A stretch of DNA of 64,000 nt from Garcia nutans (lineage: Eukaryota > Streptophyta > Magnoliopsida > Malpighiales > Euphorbiaceae), in assembly GCA_947685225.1 (NCBI GenBank), contig CANTUV010000007.1:10064501-10128500 (forward strand), written 5' to 3'. Positions 23,598 to 34,920 of this stretch are shown piece by piece. Both the position numbers and the translations under genes were made by a program. Position 1 is the first letter of the stretch, and the number at the start of each line of letters is the position of its first letter. The notes under the pieces were generated by a model that saw nothing but the letters and a program-made list of their open reading frames with translations, made no database searches and had not been told where the DNA came from.

Positions 23598-24160
23598 CGT
23601 CTACAGCGCCATCAAAGTATAGCATTAGACCAGCATATAACAAAGCTTCCATTGCTAAACAATGAATGATTTTGTTGGCTTGTCTCTTCACCCAAATCAA
23701 CTTGTTCTCAACAATACTCGACAATATTTTTTGGCAATCCTCTGTCACACCACCAAGCTCAGAGTAATCACCACCATCCCTTGCGAATGCAAAAAAAAAA
23801 AAACTATCTAATTATCCACTGCAATCATATCCAAATACCTAACTCATACCATGCTCTCTCTCAACGCTACTATCTCAACCACCTCTGGACTCTGATTACC
23901 CTCATAATGACTTGAGCTACAAACCCAATTCAATCATCATGAATCACCGCCCCAAAATATTCTTTTTATTTATAAGTAAATAATGCCCCATCTGTATTAC
24001 ACTTTAATCTCCTTGGTTGAAGTGGAATCCAACATAACGACCTAATTATAGCAATCGAAACTAGTAAGCGTCTCTCCACATTAACTTGCGCGTCCTCCCA
24101 ACCATGCAATACTTCCTTGGCAAGTCGAACTACATCAATACATGTTTCAGAAATTTCATA
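23598..24160 (-). pseudogene. Second RNase H-like (RVT_3) retroelement relic
   Basis: Minus strand, broken by stops and frameshifts. In order: a region ending HGWEDAQVNVERRLL, then WIPLQPRRLKCNTDGALF with the catalytic Asp, FGAVIHDD, SPEVVEIVALRESMV, ELGGVTEDCQKILSSIVENK and WVKRQANKIIHCLA, with the conserved His. This is the full order of a plant RVT_3 RNase H. It belongs to a different subfamily from the copy at 17,650-18,183. It is probably the tail of an old LINE-like element or a retro-derived gene. Confidence 0.75.
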
Positions 24161-25265
24161 CCATACTCCAACTCAAAACCTTAAAATATTGGGTTTATAT
24201 ATTATTTCCACTTATATACCATCCACTATATTCATTTTTTTTTTTTATGCAGAATTTCTCTTTTCAATGCAAAGTCTTTGCGAACACTAAGTTTTTTTCC
24301 AACTAAGCCACTGAATGCTCATTGCTCTATTACTCCTTAAGTCCCTCCAAAAGAATTCATTTTTAGAGATCACTGCACAAAGAAATAAGAAATAAAGCTT
24401 GCTCATATAATAAGTTACATGCTTAAGCCACCATTTTTAAGAGTGCCACTTTTCCACCATTAAATTAAGAACATTTTATTTTCCCAAATACATGAATTGA
24501 TTCCAAAGCATGACTTTTAGAAAAAGAAAACAGAGCTTTCTTATCCCACCCAAGTAAAGAAGGAAGCTAAAAAATAAATAATAATTTGACTATTATTTGT
24601 CATATCGTTTTGAACATAAAAAATAAAGAAAATTTCATTTTAAATTAATAGCCTAACCGTATGAGAACTTATATTGATCTAGTTTTGGATATTCTCGGGC
24701 CCAAAATCAAGATGAGTCTAGTTTGGGCCTGCCTGCTGTCCAATTTGAAAAAAGTCTCAAGTCTAGATTTGTACCCGAAGCTTGGCCATGACCGGCCACT
24801 TGGGCCAACATCTCTTTTCAGAGAAATTTTCTAAAATAATCTAAAAACTAAATTCGTACAAAATTAGATAAGTTGGGAAAAGTTTTCAAAAATACAGAAT
24901 ACGCAATAATCAATTACAAAAACATGCAATTAATAATTACAGAGTATCTTGTTATATATGTTGTTTATATGTTGCATCTATATTGTATCCATTGTTTATA
25001 TGTTTATTTATGTGTTGTTTGTATATTGCATGTATATTATATATGTTATTTATATCTTGTATATCTAGGCTCCAAACCAAACAATATAAATAGGAATTAA
25101 TAAAAAATTATACAGATACAAATCAAATAAAATGGCATATATTCTTTCTTTTTTTTTGGAACAAGTAATGACATATATTCATTCAGCAAATACAAACAAA
25201 AAGAATAATAAAAAAATTATATAAAAAATTCTTCAATTAAAACATTTTATCGAACAAAAATGATA
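24161..25265. other. AT-rich intergenic region
   Basis: About 1.1 kb with no gene. 24,945-25,070 is a degenerate run of TTGTTTATATGTTGCAT-like words resembling the low-complexity sequence near 53,650-53,900. Confidence 0.5.
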
Positions 25266-27516
25266 TCTGTCTATATATAATACTAAATCTAAATTCTCTA
25301 GCACAATACCTTGCCATGTGTGTTTTGGGTTAGTAAATTTTAGCTTTTAAATTTTTATGTTTATATATTAAACCCATATTTTTTAGAGGAATTGCACATT
25401 CTATAAATGCAGCCAATGGCCTGGCAAGGTGTAATCTAACTTGGATTTAACTTAATTTTGAATTTGATAATGTAGATATTTATTGTTTAATTTGAAATTA
25501 AATTATCTATATAAATATATATATATATATCTATATTTTAATTAATTTTGAAATTAAATTAGATTTCTTGAAATAAATTTAAAATTAAATTCATTTAGAT
25601 AAATTTATAATTAATTTAAATTCTTTTAGATAAATTTATAATTTATTTAAATAAATTTGAAATTAAATCAAATTCTTTGATAATGTAGATATTTATTGAA
25701 TTTGTGAAATTAAATTATCTATATAAATATATATTTATATTTATATATTACCTGCCCTATTTGATTATCCTATATTTAAATTACCTTATTTATTTCAATC
25801 TCTTTTGTTTAGTTTAACTTATGAACATGAAAGTCAACTGGGAGATTATAATTTTTTTTGTCATGTTTATTATATTTTATATCCAAATTCTTTTTGTTTG
25901 TTTCTCTTGATGATGCTTAATATTCTCTTTATTTGTCTCAAATCAATGCAGTTATGATTAATAGAAGCAGTCTAAGCAGCAAAAAGAGCATAGAAAAAAC
26001 TACAACCGAGAGATAAAGTGAGTTTATTTAATAATAAAAAATGTTTATTTTTCATATTAAGCATTTATTTTTCATATTAAGTTAACTCCATGATTAGCTA
26101 TATTACTTTGGCAAAACATGCTGAAAGTTAAGACCTTCTAATATCAAAGATGATCATATTTCTAAGCTTTGATCAATCATTCACATTTAATGATTTCTTT
26201 TAACAACATAATAAATCTTTAGCCTTTAGAAGTTACTGTAGTTGGTGTCAACTGTAAATTTTGAGTGAAAATAAAAAAAAATAAATAGAAATCTATGACC
26301 GACACCTCCATGCAGAAGTTAGTCTTATTTTTGGTTAATAAGACTCATGTTTACATATGAAATCAAAGTTGTAGATGAGTTTAAACCAGTTTTGATTTAA
26401 TAGTATATTTTTAAAATTACAAATAAATAAATAAATTGGATTTTAATTAGAATTAAATTTATAAAAATAAGAAGTTAGATAAGGTGGCATTGGGAAAGGG
26501 TAAATCACATGTATCTTTTACTTTACGAGGAATGTTTCAAATAAAATTAAATTAAATTCCCTGATAATGTTTTAATTCTTTGATAATGTAGATATTTATT
26601 TTTATAAACTAATAATATAGACATTTATTGTTAATTTGAAATTAAATTATCTATATACATATATCCATATTTATATATTACCTATTCTATATTTCTATTT
26701 ATTTTGATATTTTTTTGGGAGCTTGACTAATTAGGCAATCACAATAATAAAAAAATAACTTACATAAATTCTAAAAAAGTAAAAGTAAATCTATTATCTC
26801 AATCTACTTTGTTTATTTTAACTTATGAATCTGAAAGATAAATGGGAGTTGATATATTTTTCTTCTCTTTAGCATGGTATCTGATAATCTTTTTTTATGA
26901 AATTCAAAGTAAGTTAACGGTTTTTGATTATTCAGTAAGTTTTTTTTTTTTTTTTGAAGAATTCAGTAAGTTTTTATTATTTGTATTTATGGGTTTTTAT
27001 TTTTATTTTCAATTTATTTAGTTTTTATAAACTTTTGCTTTTTAGTGAACTTTTGTAGATAATTGTGTATTTATAATTTTGGATTGTCGATTTTATTTTT
27101 AATGGGAATTATTATTTCTATAATGGTACCTTACTTATATTTGATAAAAATTCTCAATGAAATGCAAAATTGATATTGGATTAAATATATACTAATATAT
27201 ATATTATAAATACATTATGATGTATATTTATATTTATAATGTATTTTTCATATTTTAAAAGCATTAGACACCTCTATAAACTATGTTTATTTTAATTATC
27301 TCATAAAAATATTACAATATTCATTTTATTTATAGCAAGTACAATTGAAAAACTATTAAGAGAATATTTATTAATAAATTTAAATCGATTATTAAATAAA
27401 AAAATATTTATGGTCATAAAATTTTTATGATTATTTATTTAAAATTATTATAGAATATAAAAATTAATATATATTGAATAAAAATACCTGCGGCATTACG
27501 CGGAAATTTATTTTAG
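25266..27516 (+). mobile_element. Candidate non-autonomous Helitron
   Basis: The left end reads A/TCTGTCTATATATAATACTA, like plant Helitron 5' ends that begin TC. The right end has a short GC-rich hairpin (CCTGCG, loop, CGCGG at about 27,487-27,502) and then TTTATTTTAG/T, close to the CTRR end with insertion between A and T. Inside, a block with TTTGATAATGTAGATATTTATTG and AAATTAAATTATCTATATA occurs three times (about 25,466, 25,676 and 26,578). No Rep/helicase ORF is present. The boundaries are by eye; the 3' end is TTAG, not a perfect CTRR. Confidence 0.4.
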
Positions 27517-28212
27517 TTGGTACTAAATCAATAAGAAAATGAAGAGAAAATGCCAAATATATAATAAAAAAAACGTGAATAGTAGAGTAAGAAAAGGTTA
27601 TAAAAGTATTGTATCTCAGGAAAAAAAAACAGTATAAAAAATCAAATGTGAAAAAACAAGTCTAAAGGATTAAATTAGGAACCAAATGTTGGTCCAAATA
27701 AAAAACATTAAAAAATTGAATTTATAAGAAACTAGCTAAAACTGATTGAATCGAATAGAACTATTTTTTAAATTTTAAGTCATTTTTAATAAAATTAGGA
27801 GAAATTTTTTAATTATTTTTATATTATTAAATTTATTATATGATATATTTTAATTTATAAGATATACTTTTATTTTTTAAAATTTCTATTTGAAATTTTC
27901 TACAATTTTTAGATTTTTTATTAATATATATATAAACATAAAATCATAATATTACTATATTAGTAAACTCGAGTCAATATGATTGAATAAGTTGAATTAT
28001 AAAACTAATTATCAATTCAGTTTAATGTCCGGTTTAATTTTAAAATATTGCTAAAATGAAAAAAAAATATAAAAAATAAAAAAAGAAGAATAGTAAATTG
28101 TGTAATTTTCTTTTTTTTTTACTTGGCATATTTTATTCGAGCTTGAATAAATGAATTTTAAAAGTAGTCATTAATGCTAGTCTTTTGGAAATTAATCAAA
28201 TAAATATGCACC
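27517..28212. other. AT-rich intergenic region
   Basis: About 700 bp left of MULE-2. No gene or recognised repeat. Confidence 0.5.
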
Positions 28213-28282
28213 CACTATTCACTAATAAAATTTAGACCCCATTTACATTAAGTAGACTAATTTTGACAAAATTACCCTTTGA
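28213..28282 (+). repeat. MULE-2 left terminal inverted repeat
   Basis: 70 bases matching the reverse complement of 50,555-50,624 without gaps at about 56 of 70 positions by eye. The match may extend inward, with more divergence, into the T/C-rich stretch at 28,315-28,345. Confidence 0.78.
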
Positions 28283-28531
28283 CCCTAGGAAAAAACACAG
28301 CAACCTCGTCAATTTTTTTCGTTCTCTTCTCTATCTCTCTCTCTGGTGCACTATTTCTTTTACCAGTGTTCATTAGATGGTGTCGGTTGTAGCTTAGCCG
28401 ACTCATATGATTTTCCTCAGCCTGCAGCTCGTTTCTTTTTACTTAGAAACTAAATCGAGCTCTGGCTTAGTTCAAAATAATAACTACCAAGCATCATGTA
28501 AAATACCCAGAAAGAGAGAGAGAATGCAGAC

Positions 28532-28722
28532 CTCATAGTCATTACGCTGAGCGCCAGGTATCTCAAGAGCTTCAACATCGAACGAGTCAATACGAGGTCT
28601 AGTACGAATCAAACACTACTCAACATTATTGTTATCATCGTCAGAATCTACAGCAATACGTTGTCGAACAGCATCTTTTTCCTCGTCTTCATCTTCATCG
28701 TAAACATTATAGCCCTTTAAGA
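28532..28722 (-). pseudogene. Captured KUP7-like K+ transporter exon 1 fragment
   Basis: Minus strand. An acidic stretch (YDEDEDEEKDAVRQRIAV, then DSDDDNNN) runs into LIRTRPRIDSFDVEALEIPG and AQRNDYE. This is the cytosolic N-terminus of plant KUP/HAK/KT potassium transporters of the KUP7 type, remembered as RTGPRVDSFDVEALEVPGAP with NDYE. The fragment ends at a GT donor (28,531) followed by intron-like sequence, so genomic DNA was captured, not a processed transcript. A TAG stop sits just before LIRT. The stop and two nearby substitutions (Cys for the usual Arg, Arg for Gly) are all explained by C-to-T or G-to-A changes. No transporter membrane domain follows. Confidence 0.75.
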
Positions 28723-29353
28723 AGTTTTATTATAAGTTTTCTTCGCTTTATTTGACATACCGATTGAAGTTATCATCTCGTCTTATACTCTCATCTGGTC
28801 TTGCTCATCCATCTCTTCTTCCTTTTGTAGCAACTTGATCTACATTGTCATCAATTAAAATCAGTAAACTTTAGTTTTTTTAGTTATATGTATGTTTATA
28901 TTTAGTGAATGAAAAACTGAAGAGTTTAAATATTTTTTACTTAGTTTAAATATTTTTATATGTTTCTTAACTATGTATATATATGAAGCCTTGAAGAGTT
29001 TAAATGTGCGTAGTTTATTATAAGCTGTCATATTTTGCTATAGAATAAAATGGATTGTAGTATGCAGTGTATGTTGATATGGGTTTAAATGTGAGTCAAG
29101 TTTTTTGTTCTTTATATAGTTTAAGTGTTTTTCCTCTTAATTTTATTTTAATGAGGTTTTAGGTGTTTTAAAACTTAGTTTGTAATTGTAGGTTGATATG
29201 AGTTGATATGTAATTATTTAAGATTGAATAATTTTTTTGCATATTGTTTAAGTATTAAACTATTATTCAGTGTGTATTTGTAGATTTTTATGCGTTTATA
29301 TTTGTTGATATGGGCTGATATGTGTTGATATGGACTGATATGTGTTGATATGA
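28723..29353. other. MULE-2 5' region before transposase
   Basis: About 630 bp, AT-rich, presumably the promoter and leader of the transposase. A few scattered TTGATATGGGCTGATATGTG units occur at 29,190-29,350, a minor version of the arm satellite. Confidence 0.55.
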
Positions 29354-29498
29354 GCTTTTTTGAATTTGTTATGGTTTATATGGATTATGATGTAAGTACA
29401 GTTTTGAGTTTGTTATGGTTTATATGGATTATGATGTAAGTACAGTTTTGAGTTTGTTATGGTTTATATAGATTATGATGTAAGTATAATTGGTTATT
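29354..29498 (+). repeat. Three-copy tandem repeat (about 50 bp)
   Basis: The unit GAATTTGTTATGGTTTATAT plus GGATTATGATGTAAGTACAG is present three times, starting near 29,354, 29,405 and 29,452, immediately before and into the apparent start of the transposase coding region. Confidence 0.9.
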
Positions 29499-32101
29499 AT
29501 AATTGTAGAGTATCGATAAATGGATTCAAATTAGTCAGCGGACGAATTCATTTAATGGACAAAATAATAATTCTTATTCAATGTGGAAAAAAATTTGATG
29601 TGAACATCAACAAATATGTTGGTGAGGGTGTTGAATATGTTTTCTCGAATAGAATGGTTAATTTCAATGAACTTAAAAAATCAGTATCTGAAGTACTTCA
29701 TATTGACCATACATAAAAAATTGTATTCAAATTTTTGACTGGTCATGACACACATCCTCTTTATGATGTCGTAGATGATATGTCACTTAGGATATTTATG
29801 GGCATTGCTATGGAAGATAGGCTTAAACATCATTGATTGTTAGTATTGAAGAAGGTGCATATAAATCCGGACATGATATTAATGATCCTCATGGTGTGAA
29901 AAAAGGTGTTGAAGTAAAGGTACCAAAACATGCATATGCAAGGTTTTCACCAATTACTGAATCTATTAATGTAGGCCCGGAATATAATGAAAATGATTTG
30001 CCTATTCATATGCAAAGGAACGGGCAGAACATAACAATGAGATTCATGTAGCATGTAATGTTGGAGCAGAACATATTAATGATGATCATGTAGAATTTCA
30101 TCATACTAGGGTAGAATACAATAATGGCATCGATGTTGGTTGTGATAATGAGGTAGATCATACCACTATTGACAATGAAGAAATTGTGACAGAGTTATTT
30201 GTATCAAGGAGCAATCCAAAGTTGCTAGGCGAAAGTTCTATATCTGAAATAATTAAGGAGGAAAAAATATGTAATTCAATGAATGATATTAAGACAATTG
30301 TATCCCTCATTGCAATTAGGGAGAAATTCTAGTTTAAGGTCTTCAAGTCCAATACTTTTTTCATGGTCATGCGTTGTATTAATAAAACTTATACGTGGAG
30401 ATTGAGAGCGAAAAGTTTTAGAGACCCAAAAGGTTGTCGGATGGTGACAAAATATGTGACCAAACATACATGTCCGACTAATTTTGATCAGATTAGACAA
30501 TGACAAGCAACTAGTTGGGTTGTCACTGAATGTGTTAAGAAGCAATTCATAAATCCCGGGAGGGTTTTCAAACCTAAGGATGTTATTGATGACATGCATA
30601 ATAAATTTGGCTTTGAGATTAGTTATTCTGTCACATGGAGGGGACGTGAGTATGCATATGAGAATATCAGATTGGGTACTCTAGAACAATCTTCTCAATT
30701 CTACCTGCATATTTGCATATGTTAGGCCAAACAAATCCTAATTTGATTATACATCTACAATGTGGTGATGATAATAGATTTTTGTATCTTTTCTTCGCTT
30801 TTAATGCTTTAATAAAGGGTTTTCAACATTGTAGACATGTGGTTATTATTGATATAACTCATTTAAAAGGAAAGTATCGAGGTGTACTTTTTATTATTAT
30901 TTGCCATAATACAAACCATCAGATATTCCCTTTAGCATTCGGGATTGGTGATTTAGAAAATTACGCATCATGGACCTGGTTTTTTATGAGGTTGAAGAAA
31001 GCTTTTGGTGAAAGACCAGATCATGTTTTTATTTTTGATAGACACTTAAGCATTCAGAAGGCCTTAGCAGATGTTTTTCCAAATGTTTTTCATGAGATTT
31101 GCATGTTTCACTTATTAAACAACTTGAAGTGCAAATTTAAACATATAACTAAGGACCTTGAGAAGCATTACTATAAAATATCTAAAACCTATAAAATTAA
31201 GTGATTTCACCATACTTTTTGGTGGTTCATGCATTTTTGTTCCTGGTACCAAAGAATATTTGAAAGGTGTTGGGCTTGATAGGTGGACGCGATCTCACAT
31301 GCATAGAAGGAGGTATAACATTATGACAACTAACATTTCTGAATAAGTCAGTGTTGCACTTGTAAAGGCTCGAGAGCTTTCAATTGCTGCATTTGTGGAT
31401 GAATTTAGAAAGATGTGTCAAAGATGGTTTTATGAACATCGAAGCAAAGCAGAAGAGTCCACGGATAAAATGACAACGAATGTTGAAAATTTTGAGAAAG
31501 AGAATGATCATAATGCAAAAAATGAATGTAAGTTCTTTATTTTATTCTTCCTTATTCGCCATTAATTATGTTATTATCATATAGCCTTGTTAATGCTTCT
31601 TTGCAGATAGAGCAGTCTAGTAGAGGAAAGTACGATGTTAAGAATGTATATAAAAATTATATTGTTAATATGTCCCAGAGTACTTGCTGTTGCAAGAAGT
31701 TCTAATTAGATCAACTCCCATGTGTGCATGCTCTTGTGGTTGTTAGAAACAATACATATGACACTTACGAGTTATGTTCTCCATATTACTCGCATGAATC
31801 TTGGTATGAAACATACAAATAAGTCATAAATCAAATTTTTTATATTACTGATTGGTCTATTCCGGAGCACATTCACAATGTTACTCATTGATCTATTCCG
31901 GAGCACATTCATAATGTTACTCTTCAACCACCAGATGTGCGCATATCAACTGGTCGACGAAAAAAACACAGGATTCCTTCTTTAGGTGAGGAAAAATCTC
32001 AACCAAAGTACAGTTGTTGGCTGAAACGTGGCCATGATAGGTTTACTTATCAAAATCCCATCTCTTTAAAAACCATGTCGGGATCGAGTGTTAAAAAATA
32101 A
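29459..32101 (+). pseudogene. MuDR-type MULE transposase, decayed
   Basis: Domains in the right order across several frames. First, an N-terminal ubiquitin/PB1-like region (29,500-29,800: MDKIIILIQCGKKF, FNELKKSVSEVL). Second, a MuDR DNA-binding domain (30,330-30,600: MRCINKTYTWRLRAKSFRDP, TKHTCPTNFDQIR). Third, the MULE catalytic domain (30,713-31,345: VVIIDITHLKGKYRG with the first Asp, HVFIFDRH with the second, CMFHLLNNLK with the C/H pair). Fourth, after a GT-AG intron at 31,528-31,606, a SWIM zinc finger (CCCKKF, then LPCVHALVVVRN). Last, a zinc-knuckle tail ending GSSVKK and TAA. The knuckle is decayed (Tyr replaces two of its Cys). Several in-frame stops, for example at 31,344 and 31,704, and frameshifts show that it is dead. 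A roughly 40-bp direct duplication (CTATTCCGGAGCACATTCA twice, 31,857 and 31,892) lies near the 3' end. Confidence 0.9.
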
Positions 32102-32199
32102 AACATTGTGTTGTATCATTTGTTGTTTTCAGCTGAAAGTACGTTAAAATTAATTGTATGATTGGTTATTGAATATTGTTAGATGTTGTTGGATTGTGG

Positions 32200-33225
32200 T
32201 GATATGTCTTCATATGTGCTGATCTTTAATGATATGGGATGATTTAGCCTTTAATATATAATTATATGGATTAATATGTGATGATATGTGTTGATATGTG
32301 ATGATATGGACTGATATGGGATGAATTGGGCTTTTATATGTATTTTTATAGACTGATATGGATTGATATGTGTAGATATATGATGATATGGACTTTTATA
32401 TGAATTTATATGGATTTATATGTTGATATGTGATGATATGGATTGATATGTCTTGATATGGATTGATATGTCTTGATATAGATTGATATGGGCTTTTATA
32501 TAGATTTTTATGTGTTGATATGTGTTGATATAGATTGATATGTCTTGATATGGGCTTTTATATGGATTTTTATATGTTGATATATGATGATATGTATTGA
32601 TATGGATTGATATGGACTGATATGGGCTGATATGGGCTTTTATATGGATTTTTATGTGTTGATATGTGTTGATATTGATTGATATATATTGATATTGATT
32701 GATATATATTGATATGGATCGATATGTCTTGATATATATTGATATAGGCTTTTATATGGATATTTATGTGTTGATATGTAATAATATGTATTGATATGGA
32801 TTGATATGTCTTGATATAGATTGATATGGGCTTTGATATGGATTTTTATGTGTTGATATGCAATGATATGTGTTGATATATGTTGATATCGATTGATATG
32901 GGCTTTTATAATGATTTTTATGTGTTGATATATGTTGATATGTGTTGATATGGACTAATATGGGCTGATATAGGCTTTTATATAAATTTTTATGTGTTGA
33001 TATGTGTTGAAATAGATTGATATGGACTGATATGGGCTGACATGGGCTTTTATATAGATTTTTAAGTGTTGATATGGATTGATCTAGACTAATATGGGAT
33101 TATATGAGCTTTTATATAGATTTTTATGTGATGATATGGATTGATATATCTTGATATAAATTTATATGGGCTTTTATATGGATTTTTATGTGTTGATATG
33201 TGATGATATGTATAGATATGGATGA
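32200..33225 (+). repeat. MULE-2 left minisatellite array
   Basis: About 1 kb of TTGATATGGA/TTGATATGTG units. They are organised in higher-order blocks of roughly 100-130 bp, each ending in GGGCTTTTATATGGATTTTT and ATGTGTTGATATG. It lies directly after the transposase stop, as in the inner arrays of MULE-1. Confidence 0.92.
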
Positions 33226-33232
33226 TATTTTA

Positions 33233-33760
33233 TCACACAATACTCAACAATCACATATAAAGTTCAACATGTTAATCTAAACTTGTAAGATATCCATTCC
33301 ATTTCAATAGGCACCGCATCCATCATCACAGCTCAATATATCAATCCATGTCATCAGTAACAGAACAACAACCTTGAGAAATCTCAATTACATACAATCA
33401 CATCATGCTGGACAATCACATATAAAGTTTAACCTATTAATCTCAACTTGTAAGACATCCATTCCATTTTCATTATCAACATCCACCATCACAGCTCAAT
33501 ATATCAATCCATATCATCAGTCACAGAACAACAACCTTGAGAAATATCAATTACATATCATCACATAATGCTCAACAATCACATATCAGTTCAATCTGTT
33601 AATATGAACATGTAAGACATCCATCCCATTTCCATTATCAATATCCATTATAATGCTCAACATATCAATCCATAACATCAATCACAGAACTAATATCCTT
33701 GAAAAATCTTAAACACCATATCATCATATAATGCTCAACAATAACATATTCACAACAACC
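33233..33760. repeat. 162-bp tandem repeat, about 3.3 copies
   Basis: Units start at ACTCAACAATCACATATAAAGTTCAAC-like positions near 33,240, 33,405, 33,566 and 33,727 (spacing about 161-165 bp). Shared words include TGTAAGACATCCATTCCATT, CACAGCTCAATATATCAATC and ACAACAACCTTGAGAAAT. It is different from the GATATG satellite and lies between the two convergent element genes. Confidence 0.9.
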
Positions 33761-34040
33761 TTTAACACATCCATCTCAACCTGTAAGACAAATAATAACT
33801 CGACATTTCAATATGTGATAACCCAATAAATTGAAAGCACATATAACAACTATATCAACATTGAAATTAACAAATGTTTATATTCACATCTAAATCAATA
33901 AATGTTTATATTCACAATATACAATTATAACATCCTTGTTGGCTTACAAAAAATACTCGAGATCGTCATCCTTTTGGTCTTCACTATAATAAGCGCCCTC
34001 TCTCTTATTAGATGCATGTACCTATAGGTGAACTGTTGTA
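33761..34040. other. Sequence between tandem repeat and Ulp1-like gene end
   Basis: About 280 bp, AT-rich, presumably the old 3' end of the minus-strand Ulp1-like gene. Nothing else seen. Confidence 0.45.
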
Positions 34041-34920
34041 TTATATCTGAATGTGTCCATAAGTTGATGTGTGTAGTGCTGAAAATTTAAGTCTATCGTT
34101 ATGAAATGCTCTATGAACTTCACAACGCATCACACAATCAGTTCTGTAATAACATACAAATATTAAAAAAATTAAAAAATACAAATTTATATGCATAGTA
34201 AATAAGACATCAAAATACGGTATGTTACCCCTCTTGTTGCGGACAAGCATTTTTCTCATATCTGATTTGTAATTTGCATTGCTTATATTTCACCAAGCCT
34301 GGCCTTTAAACAAAAAAACTAACTTTTTTCAGCACAGAGGACAACATTACAACTATCGGCACTACATCATTAGTTCTCTCTTCGGTATGGGAATGACTGT
34401 ATAGTGAATCATATACCGTAATTGTCCATTCAGGAAGATTAATCTCGATAAGAAACCAATGCTGGCATTCATAATTCACTAAAAGATATACCAGGTCAAT
34501 GTCTTTAAAATATTTTCCATATTGGCTCTTACCTTGCACAAATTTGAGAAGAGTTGATGGAGGGCCCTACTTCTTCTCCTGAAATCTTTTATACCCATAG
34601 AAAAATATTGCATTTATGTTGCATGATCCACATGTCGAAAACTGGCTGAAGTATTCAGCACAATACTTCTGTTTTTGTAGCATATAGTATAGGATGACGT
34701 CAATCTCCTGCAAGTCATAGAACAATGTATTTAATTTGATATACAACATTATCAAAATATGACTTAACAAAATTGAACAAATCTTACATCATTTGAAAGC
34801 CATGCATCCTTCACCCTCAGGCGATACCAAAATAATTTTAAATTTGTTTTTCAAATAGTGAAGTCGTACATTTCGCCTAATGGCAATTCATCATATTTGT
34901 TACCCTCACTATTATAAATA
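34041..34920 (-). pseudogene. Ulp1/SENP-like C48 peptidase domain
   Basis: Minus strand. Leading helix region WLSNDEID plus LYYMLQKQKYCAEYFSQF. Then YGKYFKDIDLVYLLVNYECQ leads to the catalytic HW, followed by FLIEINLPEWTITVYDS, where the Asp of YDS is the second catalytic residue. After CPQQEG there is a GT-AG intron (34,228-34,144), then TDCVMRCEVHRAFHND. The Cys of TDC fits the nucleophile, but the usual DCG glycine is lost, and the CPQQ Gln fits the oxyanion residue. The His-Asp-Gln-Cys order is therefore still visible. Frame changes separate the pieces. Confidence 0.82.
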
